Source: Trissonchulus latispiculum (Eukaryota > Nematoda > Enoplea > Enoplida > Ironidae). Taken from it: a stretch of DNA of 64,000 nt. Position numbers and translations under genes: made by a program. Position 1 is the stretch's first letter. Each line of letters begins with the position of its first letter. Below are positions 20,930-32,470 of this stretch, piece after piece. The stretch lies in NCBI GenBank assembly GCA_030248195.1, contig JASAND010031913.1:1-64000 (forward strand), in the 5' to 3' direction. The notes under the pieces are model-generated. The model worked only from the letters and a program-made list of their open reading frames with translations. It did not search any database and was not told where the DNA came from.

Positions 20930-21080
20930 TTTACTAAAGGGATGATAAACCGAAGGGATTAGGGGTGAAGTATCCCTCTTCACCTTTCCTGGATTAGTAT
21001 CATTAGTAGTCACGCGTTAGTAGAATTTAATTAAACTTAAAATCGTGTTTAAGACTAGTATTAATGTCTTAATTGAATGT

Positions 21081-22047
21081 GAACCTTGAACCCTATTGGT
21101 GAATTTCTTGATTTCTACTGAATACTGGCAACTCTAGCTAAACAAACATGATGATCTATACAATTATTGCTTGGACATTATTTGACAATTACATTCCATA
21201 TTGATGACCTTCACTCTTCTTCACAATTCCATGGCATGAGAATTCATCCTGGTGATTTGATCATTTTGAAACCTCTTTTAAAGCTGATTTCAGATTACTT
21301 TTAACATTTTATTTTATTAATTCCATTACAACGTATCGTATAAAATCTGACTTTATGATTGGCTTTATTCTGGTTCTGGAATTTTTGCTTCACAGATAAC
21401 CAAAATATATCCATTTTTTGGACCCATTCCAATACGAAATCTCGTTTATTCCATTACATATGTGTTCAATGCGTGCGAACAAGTTTTGAGGCTAAATTCT
21501 CCACACAAACCTTATTTATTTCTACCTACGTACAAATATTTCATGTCGACTCTGCTGACAACACACGGCAGCAACTTCGACGCAAAATGATTCAAATTCG
21601 ATAGCCAAATCCCCTGCTGTTGGGCAGAAAAATTGCACATAATCAATCATAGCTCTGATCTATTATGTATATATGTAAAATAAAAGGTAATGTGTGCTCG
21701 TCTTTATTTTGACGGCGGTTCAATTGTGCCAAACCCAGATTTTTCACCTTAGCCATGCCAACCTCAATCTGGTCTACGAAGGATCTGAAATCCAACAAAG
21801 TTCACTCTAAAGCAAAAATTGGAAAGCAAACAGCAAAAGTGAGGCTACATGCGGAATAGCGATGTGGAAGTAAAACTTTAGCCGATCCGATCCAGTAAAA
21901 TTATTTGTCGATTCGATCTGATTCGATCCGGCGATCTCGCTTTTTCCAAAAAGCTAGACAAAAATTTTTGATTTTAAAGTCTGATTTGCATTATGAAATT
22001 AACACACACTAATTTGACTGAGCGGTCAATTCCAGGTATGGCACTGT
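21081..22047. other. Intergenic; nothing recognised
   Basis: Hairpin density drops to background. No gene, RNA or element signature was found. Confidence 0.4.
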
Positions 22048-22170
22048 CCTGTTATGGCACGAATTTTCAGTTCTGTTCTGGCACTCTTGGGTTCTGTTCG
22101 GGCACTCTTGAGTTCTGTTATGGCACTCATGAGTTCTGTTATGGCACTCATGAGTTCTGTTATGGTACTG
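22048..22170. repeat. 21-bp minisatellite, about 5-6 copies
   Basis: Unit like CTGTTATGGCACTCATGAGTT, drifting through CTGTTCTGGCACTCTTGGGTT-type variants. Because 21 is divisible by three, it keeps several frames open and creates false small ORFs on both strands. Confidence 0.9.
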
Positions 22171-22979
22171 ATAAAATTCACTGATGCCACTACAAAAGAC
22201 AATAATTTGTTTAGGTCCAAAATTAACTGTAGGGTAAACTAGCTTTGGATGGACTAGAATATATTTTTATCTTCTGCATATATCAGTACTTTACTTGCCA
22301 TGGACGAAAAATAGAGATAGACATTGAATTTTTCAAGCAAAGCATAAGGGTAATAAACATCTTATACTGCTTCGTTTGACCTTAAAACAGAAGCCAGAAG
22401 CATGATTTTTCAGATTAAGAGCTTTTGTCAGTCTTGTTTCGCTTACAATAAACACTGTAAGATGATAAAATTTTAGCCTTGTAGAACACCTCGGGTAATT
22501 GCTATGGCAATTATTCAGTGTCAGCATCCCCTTCCCTCAAAAATGCAGACGTTCTAAGCTGGCACTACCCCTAACCGGAGGTGGCTGTAAAAATGTGTAA
22601 TGAATTGCAAACTTAATGTCTGCCTAAAATTCGGAAAACTATAGCCTTGCACTATTGTAAGCTGTTTCAGCCTATATTATTATTCATGTTTATTGCTTCG
22701 TCTTCCATCCAGACATGATCTTGTCAATCAATGTTCAACCTCAAATTTTGTATCAAAATTCAAAGTGTATCTTTTATTCGACTGGAAGGGGGGCAATAAC
22801 ATCGCTACGTATTACAAACATCCCGCAGTTTATTGCACCCCTCCTTCACCAAACATCCTTTTGAAAATCTGCCACATTGCTAAATTCAGACGAAAACAGC
22901 CAGCATTTTATTACACGATGCAGTGCATTTTATGAAGTGTCTTCCTCTGAATTCTGAAATTCGAATAACCAAAAAATCC

Positions 22980-23590
22980 AGCAATAATTTCAAATTTTAA
23001 TTTCATTTTAATTTAATTTTAATCAAATTATAATGAACTTCAAATTAAATGCTTGCCTTAGATTTATAAAAAGTATTACCCTACACTATTCTACGCCACC
23101 ACATTCGGGTTTATTTATTTTTCGTCCAGACCTGAGCTAGTGAATCAGTTTTCAACCTCAGATTCTGTATCAAAATTCAGAGTATACCTTTTTGCTGATG
23201 GGGAGAGGGGTAGCAATATCGCTAAACATAACACACTGCACAAGAATTTTCAAAAAACTTCCCAATATTGCTACTGAAGCCTAAGCTTTATGAAACAGTA
23301 TTTCATCACACAAAGCAAATGCATTTTATGAAACCAGTTCTGTTGATGCTGCAAGTCTACACTGCTGTTATAATGTTAGACAGCTCTCTATAACTATTGG
23401 TCTTGGTCTGCCACTATCATGTGTTCACGTGTGTGCGAAAAAGCCCTCTGCAGCGGGTCATTGCTGCAGGACCGGTCCCACTTCGGTGGGGCCAAACATC
23501 AACATAAACAATAAACGATAAACGCTAACTGATGACAGAAATGTCACTGGCAAACATATGGCGCAATATGGCCAAGACTTTTTGTCATTT
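22980..23590 (+). repeat. Dispersed repeat family R1 (long form)
   Basis: The whole segment matches 35725-36318. The 3' core from about 23341 also recurs at 39116-39357 (+) and 56296-56547 (-). The core contains a CACTTCGGTG stem with a TTCG loop, a CTGCAGCGGG...TGCTGCAG stem, and ends GGCCAAGAC followed by five or more T. A more diverged relative of the upstream part lies around 22640-22900. Confidence 0.8.
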
Positions 23591-23611
23591 TAGGGTTTAC
23601 GTCAAGAAAAT

Positions 23612-23667
23612 GAGGTAAACGCGGGCCAGCAGGCGGATCCACGAAGGATACAAGGCATTAATGTTGG
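23612..23667 (+). repeat. Dispersed repeat R2
   Basis: Block beginning GTCAAGAAAATGAGGTAAAC and running through GGCGGATCCACGAAGGATAC to GGCATTAATG. It recurs at 42420-42482 and 56965-57022, and partly at 60755-60781. Confidence 0.85.
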
Positions 23668-23684
23668 GTTGTTGTTGTTGTTGT

Positions 23685-23860
23685 TAGCAAGGGTTGTTAA
23701 TTTACATGTAAAAATGTGTTAAAAAGGGTAAAAATTTTGTAAAAATGTTTCAACCCTAAATTTATTTTCTGTGAACCATATTAATAATTGCCGGATCATC
23801 CAACGGTCAGAAAGGATGATATTTAGGCATTTAGCCACTAAGGCTGGTCCTCTTTTATTT
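23685..23860. mobile_element. hAT-type MITE fragment
   Basis: Begins AGGGTTGTTAATTTACATG, the terminus of the complete element at 49287-49964, with the same GTAAAAATGTT-rich interior. A further fragment starts at about 27455. Confidence 0.6.
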
Positions 23861-24729
23861 ATATTTTAACAATTGACCATGAACTTTGTTAAATTGCTAG
23901 CAATCCTCCATCTTTCTAGTACAGAAACTATTCCTGTTTCGCATATAAGTGGCGGCAGAAAGATCTAGCAAAAGAATAATATCGAAAGCGTGTTGCCTGT
24001 TACAAATGTAAAATGCTACGCAAAGCCTGCTTGTCATTAGGTTTGTTTGACAGGCAAGTCAGGAAATCAGCAGCATTTTCAATTCATTTTTCAAATATAT
24101 AATGAGAATTTTCGGTTTAGAAAACATCTATTCCAAAACTTATAATAGCTTTCAGAAATTTATAAATTTGGGATTGGAACTTTTGATTCTCAAAATACTG
24201 TTTCATTAAACTTTAAAAAATTGGGCATTTCGTTAAATTTCTTTGACTGCTGTCTTTTCTAAATTTTTCGCTTTTCGCTAAATTTCGCGGTGATACTCCG
24301 GTAGGCGCACACCTTACAATTTTTCGCAATTGTCAGAAATGCTCTACTCCGGTAGGCGCACACCTTACAAAACTGAGGGCATACTGTAAAACGCTCTACT
24401 CCGGTAGGCGCACACCTTACTAAACTGAAGGTTTACTGCAAAACGCTCTACTCCGGGAAGCGCACACCTTACAAATAGTGATTTCTTGTACTGGTGATAA
24501 TATGTACTAAACTGATTGCAAACTAAAATCGCACAACTGTTACAAAATAATCACCGCAATATGACAAGCAGGTGTAGATAATGATAAATGTAATAATATT
24601 TAATAATAATATGTGATAATATGTAATGTGTGATAATATGTACTAAACTGCTGCCGCAAACACTTATATACTTATACATTAAACAATTATGTATATATGA
24701 AGTAATATCATTATGTAGGTATTATTTAA

Positions 24730-25125
24730 TTACAAGTTGAACATATTCATAAACTTATGTAACATGCAATAACATACCTTAACATGTACAAACAAACATG
24801 AACAAGCAATGTAAACTAAAGTCAGTTCAAGCGACAGGAAATTGGCTATGTACTTCCGAAATAAAGTCCTTGAAAGGGATTTTCTTATGGCAAGCAAACC
24901 AAGAGTAAGCAGCCAAATATCCAGCCAGCAAGTGACCGCGGACGCCCCTTTTTTCACAGAGAGTTTTGCAGTTCCAAGCGGACAAGTGGCATCGTTTTCA
25001 TGAAGTAAGCTTGATGCGTCTGAGTTAGGCAAAATGCCATTCTCACGACAATAATCAACAGCAGCCCCTTCTAATTGACAGATAGTAGTAATTTCTATCA
25101 ACGTGGGATCGCGAACAGCATCCAT
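24730..25125 (-). pseudogene. Merlin/ISXO2-like transposase N-terminal remnant
   Basis: The first 60 codons (MDAVRDPTLIE..., then EGAAVDYCRENGILP and a CPLGTAKLSVKK segment) resemble the start of Merlin transposases, where an AxxFxxxxGLLP-like helix precedes a Cys-based motif. The homology then continues in another frame (AAYSWFACHKKIPFKDFI) after a frameshift, and no catalytic DDE region remains. Its ATG lies a few bases from the nested insertion. Confidence 0.5.
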
Positions 25126-25141
25126 TGCAAAGTGTTGCTAC

Positions 25142-25541
25142 TAGGGATGCACCGGGGCCTGGCCCTGGCCCCGGTAGGCAGGCCCCGGCCCCGACCCCGG
25201 TGGTCAGGCTCCGGTACTGACCGGGGCCAAAAATTAGCAAAATTTTGTAAATTTTTGACATTTTTTGACCAAAATTTTGAATTTTCAAAAGTGAAAAAGT
25301 GTTACAAATCGTTTGTTTTCCCGCCGATATGATTGAAAACAAAGATAGTAACGTTTGTATATCAAAAATTATTGCAAAATTTAAATTTTCCAGAAAATTT
25401 TTGAAAATTTTCGATTTGTACCCCCAATTTCCAGGCCCCGGCCCCGGTACCGGGGCCAAGGTGGCCCCGGCCCCGGCCCCGGCCGGGGTCACGATGAGGT
25501 CCCGGCGAGGCCCCGGTAGTTGCGGCCCCGGTGCATCTATA
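25142..25541. mobile_element. hAT-type MITE, GC-rich, nested in the Merlin-like element
   Basis: Termini TAGGGATGCACC and GGTGCATCTATA, with a perfect 8-bp target duplication GTTGCTAC (25134-25141 and 25542-25549). The ends are rich in GGCCCCGG; the centre is AT-rich. A close relative is at 27095-27394. Confidence 0.85.
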
Positions 25542-26008
25542 GTTGCTACTACTGTGGCTAGATGTAATTTGCTTCCTCTTATATAGCGCCAGAAAGTACA
25601 CATAATTACAGAATGTCTCCTAAAATTGGCGCCTGTAACGGCTGAACTTACCTTTTCAATGAATTTGTGTTATATTTTTCTTTAGCATTTAATTCCGACA
25701 ACTACATCTACACCTGCTTGTCATGTTGCGGCGATTAATTATTTTGTAACAGTTGTGCGATTTTAGTTTGCAATGAGTTTAGTATATATATACATATTAT
25801 CACCAGTACAAGAAATCACTATTTGTAAGGTGTGCGCCTCCCGGAGTAGAGCGTTTTGCAGTAAACCTTCAGTTTAGTAAGGTGTGCGCCTACCGGAGTA
25901 GAGCGTTTTACAGTATGCCCTCAGTTTTGTAAGGTGTGCGCCTACCGGAGTAGAGCATTTCTGACAATTGCGAAAAATTGCAAGGTGTGCGCCTACCGGA
26001 GTATCACC

Positions 26009-27094
26009 AATTTCGCTAACTAAAAGATTCCATCTTGCAAGAATTCTAGGTTTTCAAGGGAAGGAAACAAACAATCCTCTGATCAGGTTATCTGGAAGAA
26101 AAATGAGAAGCATTCACGAGAAACCATTCCCATCGCGTTATTATACCAAAACACATTTCCCGAAAACTCAGCAGGGCACAGCTAGCCTTTGCCTTAAATG
26201 TATCGAGCCTGCAATTTATATGTACCACTTGACTTCAAGTAGTATTGGCGGTATTTATAGCTGTAAAAAAGTTAAATCTGTTAAAAAGTCAGAAGTTTTG
26301 CTACTGTTAATAACTGTAAAATGTCTTTTTAACGTTTTCACCTTTTTGACAATTTACAACCCTATTTATAGAAACTGCTCTGTTGAATCAAATCCAAACA
26401 TGCGGGTCTTCTCATTTATCTCCCCCTCAGTGCTAAAATGACCAATCGAGCTAAAATTTGGCATGGATATGTTTTGGATCATGCTGAGTTCGATTTTAAA
26501 AAATTCGATTTTGCGACTCGCAAGGCCAAGGAAGGGAAACCGAACGCTTTTGTCTCCAATTTTGCTGTGACGTGGTTTTCCGGCACGCCGAACACAAATC
26601 GAAAACTGTTTGTCTTTTTGCTAGCTCCGTACCGTATAAATCAAAGTTTTCAAAAATGAGTTCGTCCAATAGCGTGGACGAACCGGTAGGTTCCAAATTC
26701 TGCCGGTTCTGAAATTCATTCCGGTTGCGGTTCCAGTTCCGGTTCCAACCGGTTCTAGTGGAACTGGCCCCACCTATAAGCGTACCTACGCTTCAGCTAA
26801 GTACATACTGATTTGTTAGGTGGGATGGGATCAGCCGTTAGCGAAACCATCGGGTGCTCGGAACTACAAACTGTCCCATACTTCCATTACCCTAGCCAAC
26901 TACAACTGCATATTCGTTTATTCAACTTATAGATGACAGATAAACTATAAAAAGTGTAGCATTCAAACAGTCTATCAGCAATCACAGTATTTAGTATAAA
27001 TGTATATTATATAAACGTGCAGCATTGTAATGCTTAGAATTAAATTTCCTGACAAATAATTAGGCGTAAACAGCATGGGTTATCGTGTTTTTAG
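26009..27094. other. Intergenic with CCGGTT-rich patch
   Basis: No gene recognised. Near 26690-26760 is a simple CCGGTTCC-like run that abuts no clear terminus. Confidence 0.4.
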
Positions 27095-27394
27095 TAGGGA
27101 TGCACCGGGGCCTGGCCCTGGCCCCGGCCCCGGCCCCGGTGGTCAGGCCCCGGTACCTACCGGGGCCAAAAATTACCAAACTTTTGAAAATTTTTGACAT
27201 TTTATGACCAAAATTTTGAATTTTCGAAAGTCAAAAAGTATTACAAATCGTTTGTTTTCCAGCCGTATGAATGAAAACAACGATAGTAACGTTTGTATAT
27301 CAAAAAATATTGCAAAATTTAAATTTTCAAGAAAATTTTAGAAAATTTTCGATTTCGACCCCCAATTTCAAGGTCCCGGCCCCGGTGCATCTTA
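27095..27394. mobile_element. hAT-type MITE, second copy
   Basis: TAGGGATGCACCGGGGCCTG at the left and CCCCGGTGCATC at the right, with the same AT-rich interior as 25142-25541. The target duplication is not clear. Confidence 0.75.
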
Positions 27395-27454
27395 GCTACA
27401 CAAACAGCTATATACACACACGTTTAGCCTCCTCAGACATAGTATTTTGTAGTA

Positions 27455-27600
27455 GGGTTGTTAATTTACAACCCAGTTTACAAAAACTAAATAATGTTAC
27501 AACATGTTTTAGCAGTGTAAAAAGTGTAAAAAATGTAAAAAGGTTTCAACTCTAAAGTCGTTTACTGTGCAGCATAGTAATAATTTAACAGATTATTCAA
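27455..27600. mobile_element. hAT-type MITE fragment
   Basis: AGGGTTGTTAATTTAC start and GTAAAAA-rich body like 23685-23860 and 49287-49964. Confidence 0.55.
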
Positions 27601-28306
27601 AGGGCAGAAAGAATGAGATTTAGGCATTGATTCGCTACATGCCAAAATTTGTAGGACACCTGGTGGCTCAGAAAAATTTTCCTCCACCAACTGAATTTTA
27701 GAATGAAATTGAGCGTCCAAAAGCGGGAATGATCAAAGCACAAAACTAAATATAGCTTTGCATAATCAAGAAATTCGCTTAAAAATTAAGCAATTTTTGG
27801 AGTTGCAATCTTCATAGGTAGCTTTTAATTCTCTGGATATCTTCGGAAGACGGATCAAAGGATAGTGGTGTTATTGTTGGTGATTTGCCGAAAGTTGGTG
27901 CTCCCCCAACGGGAGGAGGGAGGGCGGGCAAAACTTAAAAAGTACAAACACACATGTATCTGTACGGAAAGACGGAATGACAGGTCAAACTGTTGAATAT
28001 AGAACCGCAACTACGAACACAAATGTAGACAGTACAAACGCAGATCAGCAAACGAAAAGGCTCAAATAACCAACTACCGGTCGAGAATGTAAGTCACTAA
28101 AACAAGTAAGAAAGCTTACAGCCTAAAAACACATAAAAGCCCACACAACAAAAAACAGACAGCAGCAAAACATCTCATTAGAATAGGAATCACATACTTT
28201 CACTTTCTACATTTTTTGGTCAGACACCTGTTTACAGCAGCAACCGGGAAAAACCCGTTGACTAGGTACATAGCACACATCTGCAGCTCACGCGGAGCAG
28301 CAACAC

Positions 28307-29026
28307 TCATGTGCTTAAGCATTTCGGCGGTTTCAGTTCCTTCCACCAGCTGGTCTTATAGTGATACTTTTGCAGTTCAATGCCCTCACGGGGGACTGGC
28401 AGTTTCAGGCTGCCCAGTTGGCCCTGGGGGAGGGGCGGTTCCACAATCCACCCAGGGAAAGTGTGCAACAGTTCGGAGGTGGGCGGCAGAATGCGATGCT
28501 GAAGGCCGACGCGTCGATAGGACTTGGTGTCCGCTGTCCACTCAAAGACAATCAGTCTGAGACGGGCGGCCGCCGCGTCCGGACCGGGCGGCTGGGTGGT
28601 GCCGGGCAGCGCTGACACCGCGTAGACGCCGCGCTGAAAGTCATAGTTGATCTGAAGGGCGTGCAGCTTAAACTGACGCATCAGATAGTTCTCGTCATAC
28701 TTCTGTAGATCACCGTTTTTGGCACAAACCTGCACCTCTGACTGCCAAGGTAGCAGTTGACCGTCCCGCAGAACACCCCACAGGGTGTCATAGCACAGAA
28801 AATGTTGAACGCTAAGCAGGTCCAGCACTTTGTGAACTGTCGATAGTAGTTCTAAGAGAGCAGTTCTGGTGCTGTCCGCAACGGGGCCGCACCGGCGCCC
28901 GGTTTCTAGATCACTCTGATCCGAGCCGTGCCATCGATGAAATAGTATGAAACAAAGGGACACGGTTAGGGTTAGACCCAGGACACGAACGGCAATACGT
29001 TTGCGCCAGAACTGTAGCACACTCAT
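28307..29026 (-). CDS. LicD/fukutin-like type II membrane protein, single exon
   Basis: 239 residues from the ATG at 29026 to a stop at 28307, with no intron. A cytoplasmic basic start (WRKRIAVR) precedes one membrane segment (about residues 12-29), so the rest should be lumenal, as in Golgi enzymes. The stretch VQHFLCYDTLWGVLRDGQLLPW (about 75-96) matches the LicD-type pattern of F-L-x-Y-G/D-T-L-x-G-x-x-R followed by PW. Near the C-terminus, FPGW, LKLPVP and ELQKYHYKTSWWKELKPPKC fit the end of the same fold. LicD-family proteins transfer phosphocholine or ribitol-phosphate to glycans. The acidic D-x-D that normally follows PW is replaced by QSEVQV, so activity is doubtful. Substrate unknown. 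Confidence 0.55.
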   Translation of the reverse strand: MSVLQFWRKRIAVRVLGLTLTVSLCFILFHRWHGSDQSDLETGRRCGPVADSTRTALLELLSTVHKVLDLLSVQHFLCYDTLWGVLRDGQLLPWQSEVQVCAKNGDLQKYDENYLMRQFKLHALQINYDFQRGVYAVSALPGTTQPPGPDAAAARLRLIVFEWTADTKSYRRVGLQHRILPPTSELLHTFPGWIVEPPLPQGQLGSLKLPVPREGIELQKYHYKTSWWKELKPPKCLST

Positions 29027-29599
29027 CTGTTAGCGGAGGTAATAACCAGATCTGAAATAGAACTAAGAAAATACAAATACAAAATAAACTAATTGTAGAA
29101 ATATGCACAGGATAAGCGGGACTTCATCTCAAGGATAGACTTGATATGGGGCTTTTTAACAATTCTTGATCAACAGCTTTAAAAGTAAGATAGAATGGTT
29201 CTTGTACTTGGAAAAGTTTATCCAAGTCATTGAGCATCAGGTACTTTTGCCGTTAAAAATTTAATGCTAGTTGGAACGTAGGAAATGTGGAACACTGAGA
29301 GACAAAAAAATCGAAACTGAAAAAGTCAACTGCAATGGAACACCCGAACCCGACAGAAAAGTTGATTAAATCTGAGCTAGCATGTTCAATTATTCTCGCG
29401 TTTCTAGCAAGAAAAAACAAGACAACGCTAAAAAAGGACCCTTTGGCACATATCCAGAAACGTTTCAGAAGGCAGAGGAACTAGGAGAAGTGTGAATGAA
29501 ACAAGGCCACCTTTTTCATTTAAATTGAACAGCCACGAACCAACGCAGAACTTCCAGACAACTTTAAGGTTTCGCTGGGGGAGGGGCTAAGCACTTGAT
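29027..29599. other. Upstream flank; nothing recognised
   Basis: No promoter motif or further exon is convincing. Confidence 0.35.
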
Positions 29600-30230
29600 T
29601 CAGGCAGCATGTACAGTAAAGAGACTGAAAGTTTTTCAGGATACAACAGATTTCATTGTGAGTGACGTCAACAAACTAGCCAAGAATGAAAGATTCATAA
29701 AACTAAAAAATTTAAAACCAACTTTAAGGTTTCGGTGGGGGCACAGGTGGACAAGGGGGGGGACTTCCCCACCTCGGCGAAGTCGCTCACAAGGGGTCCA
29801 GAAATTGCTCCCACAAGGGGTAAGAAAATTGGCCAGACGGGGCAAGAAAAATGCCCCAAAATACGACCAAAATTTCTAACTATTTAACGGCTCCGCCGGA
29901 ATTTTTCCCTTAAAATCACTATTTTTTTGTAAAAAAACGTCCGAGAAACGTTATTTTTGCTAAAAAGTTGCTGTTTTTCGTTAAATAACCGCAAAAATAG
30001 CTTAAAAGTCGCTTTCAAAAGTGCTCATAGGAAACATTGCTACCACAAGGGGTACCGAAATTTGCTTCCACAAGGGTCAGTGAAATTTGGCCTCCCGTTC
30101 AGGTTTGGATGCAGGCAGCATGTATAGTAAAGAGACTGAAAGTTCTTCTGGACACAACCGTTTTCTTTGAGATGTCAACAAACTAGCCACGATAGAAAGT
30201 CTCGTAAAACTGAAAAATTTTGTCAAAAAC
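29600..30230 (+). repeat. Direct repeats of about 120 bp flanking an inserted G-rich segment
   Basis: CAGGCAGCATGTACAGTAAAG begins a block at about 29601 that recurs, diverged, at about 30112. Between them is a G-rich segment (GACAAGGGGGGGGACTT, CACAAGGGG repeats) followed by a T/A-rich part. This could be a duplication split by an insertion. Confidence 0.6.
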
Positions 30231-30517
30231 TGCTAGGACAAATAGGTTTCATGAAGGCTAAAGCTTAAAAATGCAAATTTAATTCGGGGAGGGGGGCTGT
30301 GAATAGACAAACACTCATTCATTTTGGAATAGGAACATGAAAGGAATTTAAACTGAACAAAAGCAATTTTATTCCGAAATTAAAAGTGGCAATATCATTT
30401 GACGGATTAATCAGTCTCAAGGTTTCTATGGTTTCCCAATCTCAGACAATACAGAAACTTTCGACAATACCTCCACCCCTAACCTCGCTTATGTACAGAC
30501 ATGTAGTGTTTTCGAAC

Positions 30518-30870
30518 GGCCGGGTTGAACCGGCCGGCGGCCAGCAGCCGCCGGCTAGCCAGACATATTTTTCAGTGTTTGAAGGCAATCTGAGCCAGAA
30601 AGTTGCAAAATATTTATATTATGCATTACAAAGGCAATGGAATCGGTTTTTACTTTATATATTTGGAAAAAGTTCACATTCAGTCTTGGATTTGTTTTGT
30701 AAACATCCGCTGTTCTGGTCAAATTGCTGCGTTAACTACAAATATTTGTGTTAAGCCGGCGGCCAGCCGCCGGCCAATGGCCGGCCGGCGGCTGAACGGA
30801 CGGACGGCCAACGGCCGAACGGCCACTCACCAGGGCCGGCCACCGGCTCAAAAGGTGCCGGCCGGCCGCC
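30518..30870. repeat. CCGG-rich element
   Basis: GGCCGGCGG-type blocks at both ends (30518-30560 and 30753-30870) around an AT-rich centre. Same theme as 9262-9352 and 46128-46520. Confidence 0.6.
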
Positions 30871-31344
30871 GGCTTCCCGGACTTTCTAAAACACTACAGA
30901 CAAGGGCAGCAGGCGGAATTTGGAGGGGAGGGCAAACCGGTGGCCGAAGGCTGTCGAAAATGGATTTTCCGTTTTTTGCCCATAAGACCGACAAAATTTG
31001 GATTCTGCTGGGGAAGTGAGTTATTCCTCTTTTTGAAAAGATCAGTTTCATATCTGGGGGAACGGCCCCCCATTACATGTTCGTTTGTTTATTTGGTTGA
31101 TTGTCAATTTATACACAAATGTAACAGCGCTTGCATCGTAACAATCCATGATTGTTTCAACAACTGGGAGTACTGTAGTGGGTTCACTAGTTCACCTATC
31201 ATGAAACAAAATTTCGACTTATTATTTTATGCTACTTTCGACGACGCGCAGCTGCTGCTAAAGAAGAAAACTGACAGAAATTCGACAAAAAACTACATCG
31301 TCAACAAAAAATATGCATAATCATCTTGGGGTCATGTATGTATA

Positions 31345-32100
31345 CAAGAATAAAAAGTGCTCCTTCGTCGCATGTAAAATACATATGAGTCTTCGTAGGC
31401 AGGTTGTACATAAGCAAAAACTAGCCTGTAAAATACATATGAGTTCCGTAGGGAGGTTGTAAATTAAGGAAAACAAGTTGCAACCGCTTAACATATGAGC
31501 CTGTCCTACAACGAGGCTCATATTGGCGTATGTCATAATACGAATAATTTGCAGATATATATTTTACTTTTATATAAATACATACTGCATAAAGCTTTTC
31601 ATTACAAATTGTCCTTCACATAGCTTGTTGGTCAGTCATTATAGTGTGTAAGTATATGCTCAATACGGTACACCATGAGGCACTCTGACTCACAGCCAAG
31701 TGGGAACATATTCTGCGTGTGTATAATTTGAAAGTGTTTCGAGAATGCATTAGAGGTGTGCCATAGTGTTTCCATCAGGTTGCATGTACAGTTCAGCTTG
31801 AGCAGTCGTAGTTAACTTCAGTCCATTTCGTCTGGGCCACGACGTCTATTCATTTTTCCGTAATGTGGATGAAGCTGAGGTTCTTCAATGAGGCTTTAAT
31901 ATGGAATGCACTGTGACGCCAATATGAGCCTCGTTGTAAGACAGGCTCATATGTTAAGCGGTTGCAACTTGTTTTCCTTAATTTACAACCTCCCTACGGA
32001 ACTCATATGTATTTTACAGGCTAGTTTTTGCTTATGTACAACCTGCCTACGAAGACTCATATGTATTTTACATGCGACGAAGGAGCACTTTTTATTCTTG
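31345..32100. mobile_element. Foldback element with 184-bp arms
   Basis: 31345-31528 is nearly the exact reverse complement of 31917-32100. Termini CAAGAATAAAAAGTGCTCC. The arms hold three or more spaced CATATGAG/ATATGAGCC motifs; the 388-bp centre has no ORF of note. A relative with equally long arms is at 60878-61627. Confidence 0.85.
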
Positions 32101-32230
32101 TTTTCTATTATTTTATATATGTATGCTCATGAAGGTATATATGTATATACGTATAGATATCTTTCAACAGTAGCAAGCAAGCCAACCACAGCACTCCACA
32201 TCCACAGCCACTTTGGGTACGCAGCTCTAT

Positions 32231-32470
32231 GACAAAAGTTGCTCAGCTCGCTTAGGGCTTTCTTTTGGTACCAAATTTGACCACTTTTGAAAATTTTCAT
32301 TTTTGCCCGAAAATCGCCTAAGTCCCCACCCCACCCCACCACAGCACTCTACAGCCACTTTGAGCATGCAGTTCTTTGACAAAAGTTGCTCAGCTCGCTT
32401 AGGGCTTTCATTTGGTACCAAATTTGACCACTTTTGAAAAATTTCATTTTTGACCACATGACCTCCCACC
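32231..32470. repeat. Two diverged satellite units, 148-bp spacing
   Basis: GACAAAAGTTGCTCAGCTCG starts at 32231 and 32379. The unit is a diverged relative of the 149-bp satellite at 61750-63195, sharing AGGGCTTTCATTTGGTACCA and GACCACTTTTGAA. Confidence 0.85.

Larger units (their letters stand above)
14750..21080. other. Hairpin-saturated non-coding tract
   Basis: About 6.3 kb without a credible gene in which stem-loops of 5-17 bp recur every few tens of bases, many with perfect stems and loops of 1-10 nt, some directly abutting. Stems differ in sequence, so this is not one repeated palindrome. At least seven hairpins share the loop GTAACAA or GTAGCAA. Three diverged units near 16.75-17.05 kb repeat at about 120 bp. 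I found no terminal repeats, ORF or known element signature. It could be a structured RNA locus, a decayed selfish element that spreads hairpins, or an insertion of organellar-type DNA; none is proven. Confidence 0.7.
24289..26008 (-). mobile_element. Merlin-like DNA transposon, degenerate
   Basis: Long inverted termini start GGTGATACTCCGGTAGGCGC at 24289 and end in its complement at 26008, flanked by a perfect 8-bp duplication AATTTCGC (24281-24288 and 26009-26016). Each end carries four copies of a CTCCGGTAGGCGCACACCTTAC block. Merlin (IS1016-related) elements make 8-9-bp duplications, and the interior has a matching N-terminal transposase remnant. About 400 bp of the length is a nested insertion. 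Confidence 0.75.

Noticed and set aside
24289..24480. Regularly spaced CTCCGGTAGGCGCACACC units resembling a CRISPR array
   Set aside because: The units are subterminal repeats mirrored at the other end of a transposon with an 8-bp target duplication, in eukaryotic DNA with no cas genes.
25055..25603. Pro/Gly-rich frame of 182 codons
   Set aside because: Translation of the GGCCCCGG-rich nested hAT-type MITE; not coding.
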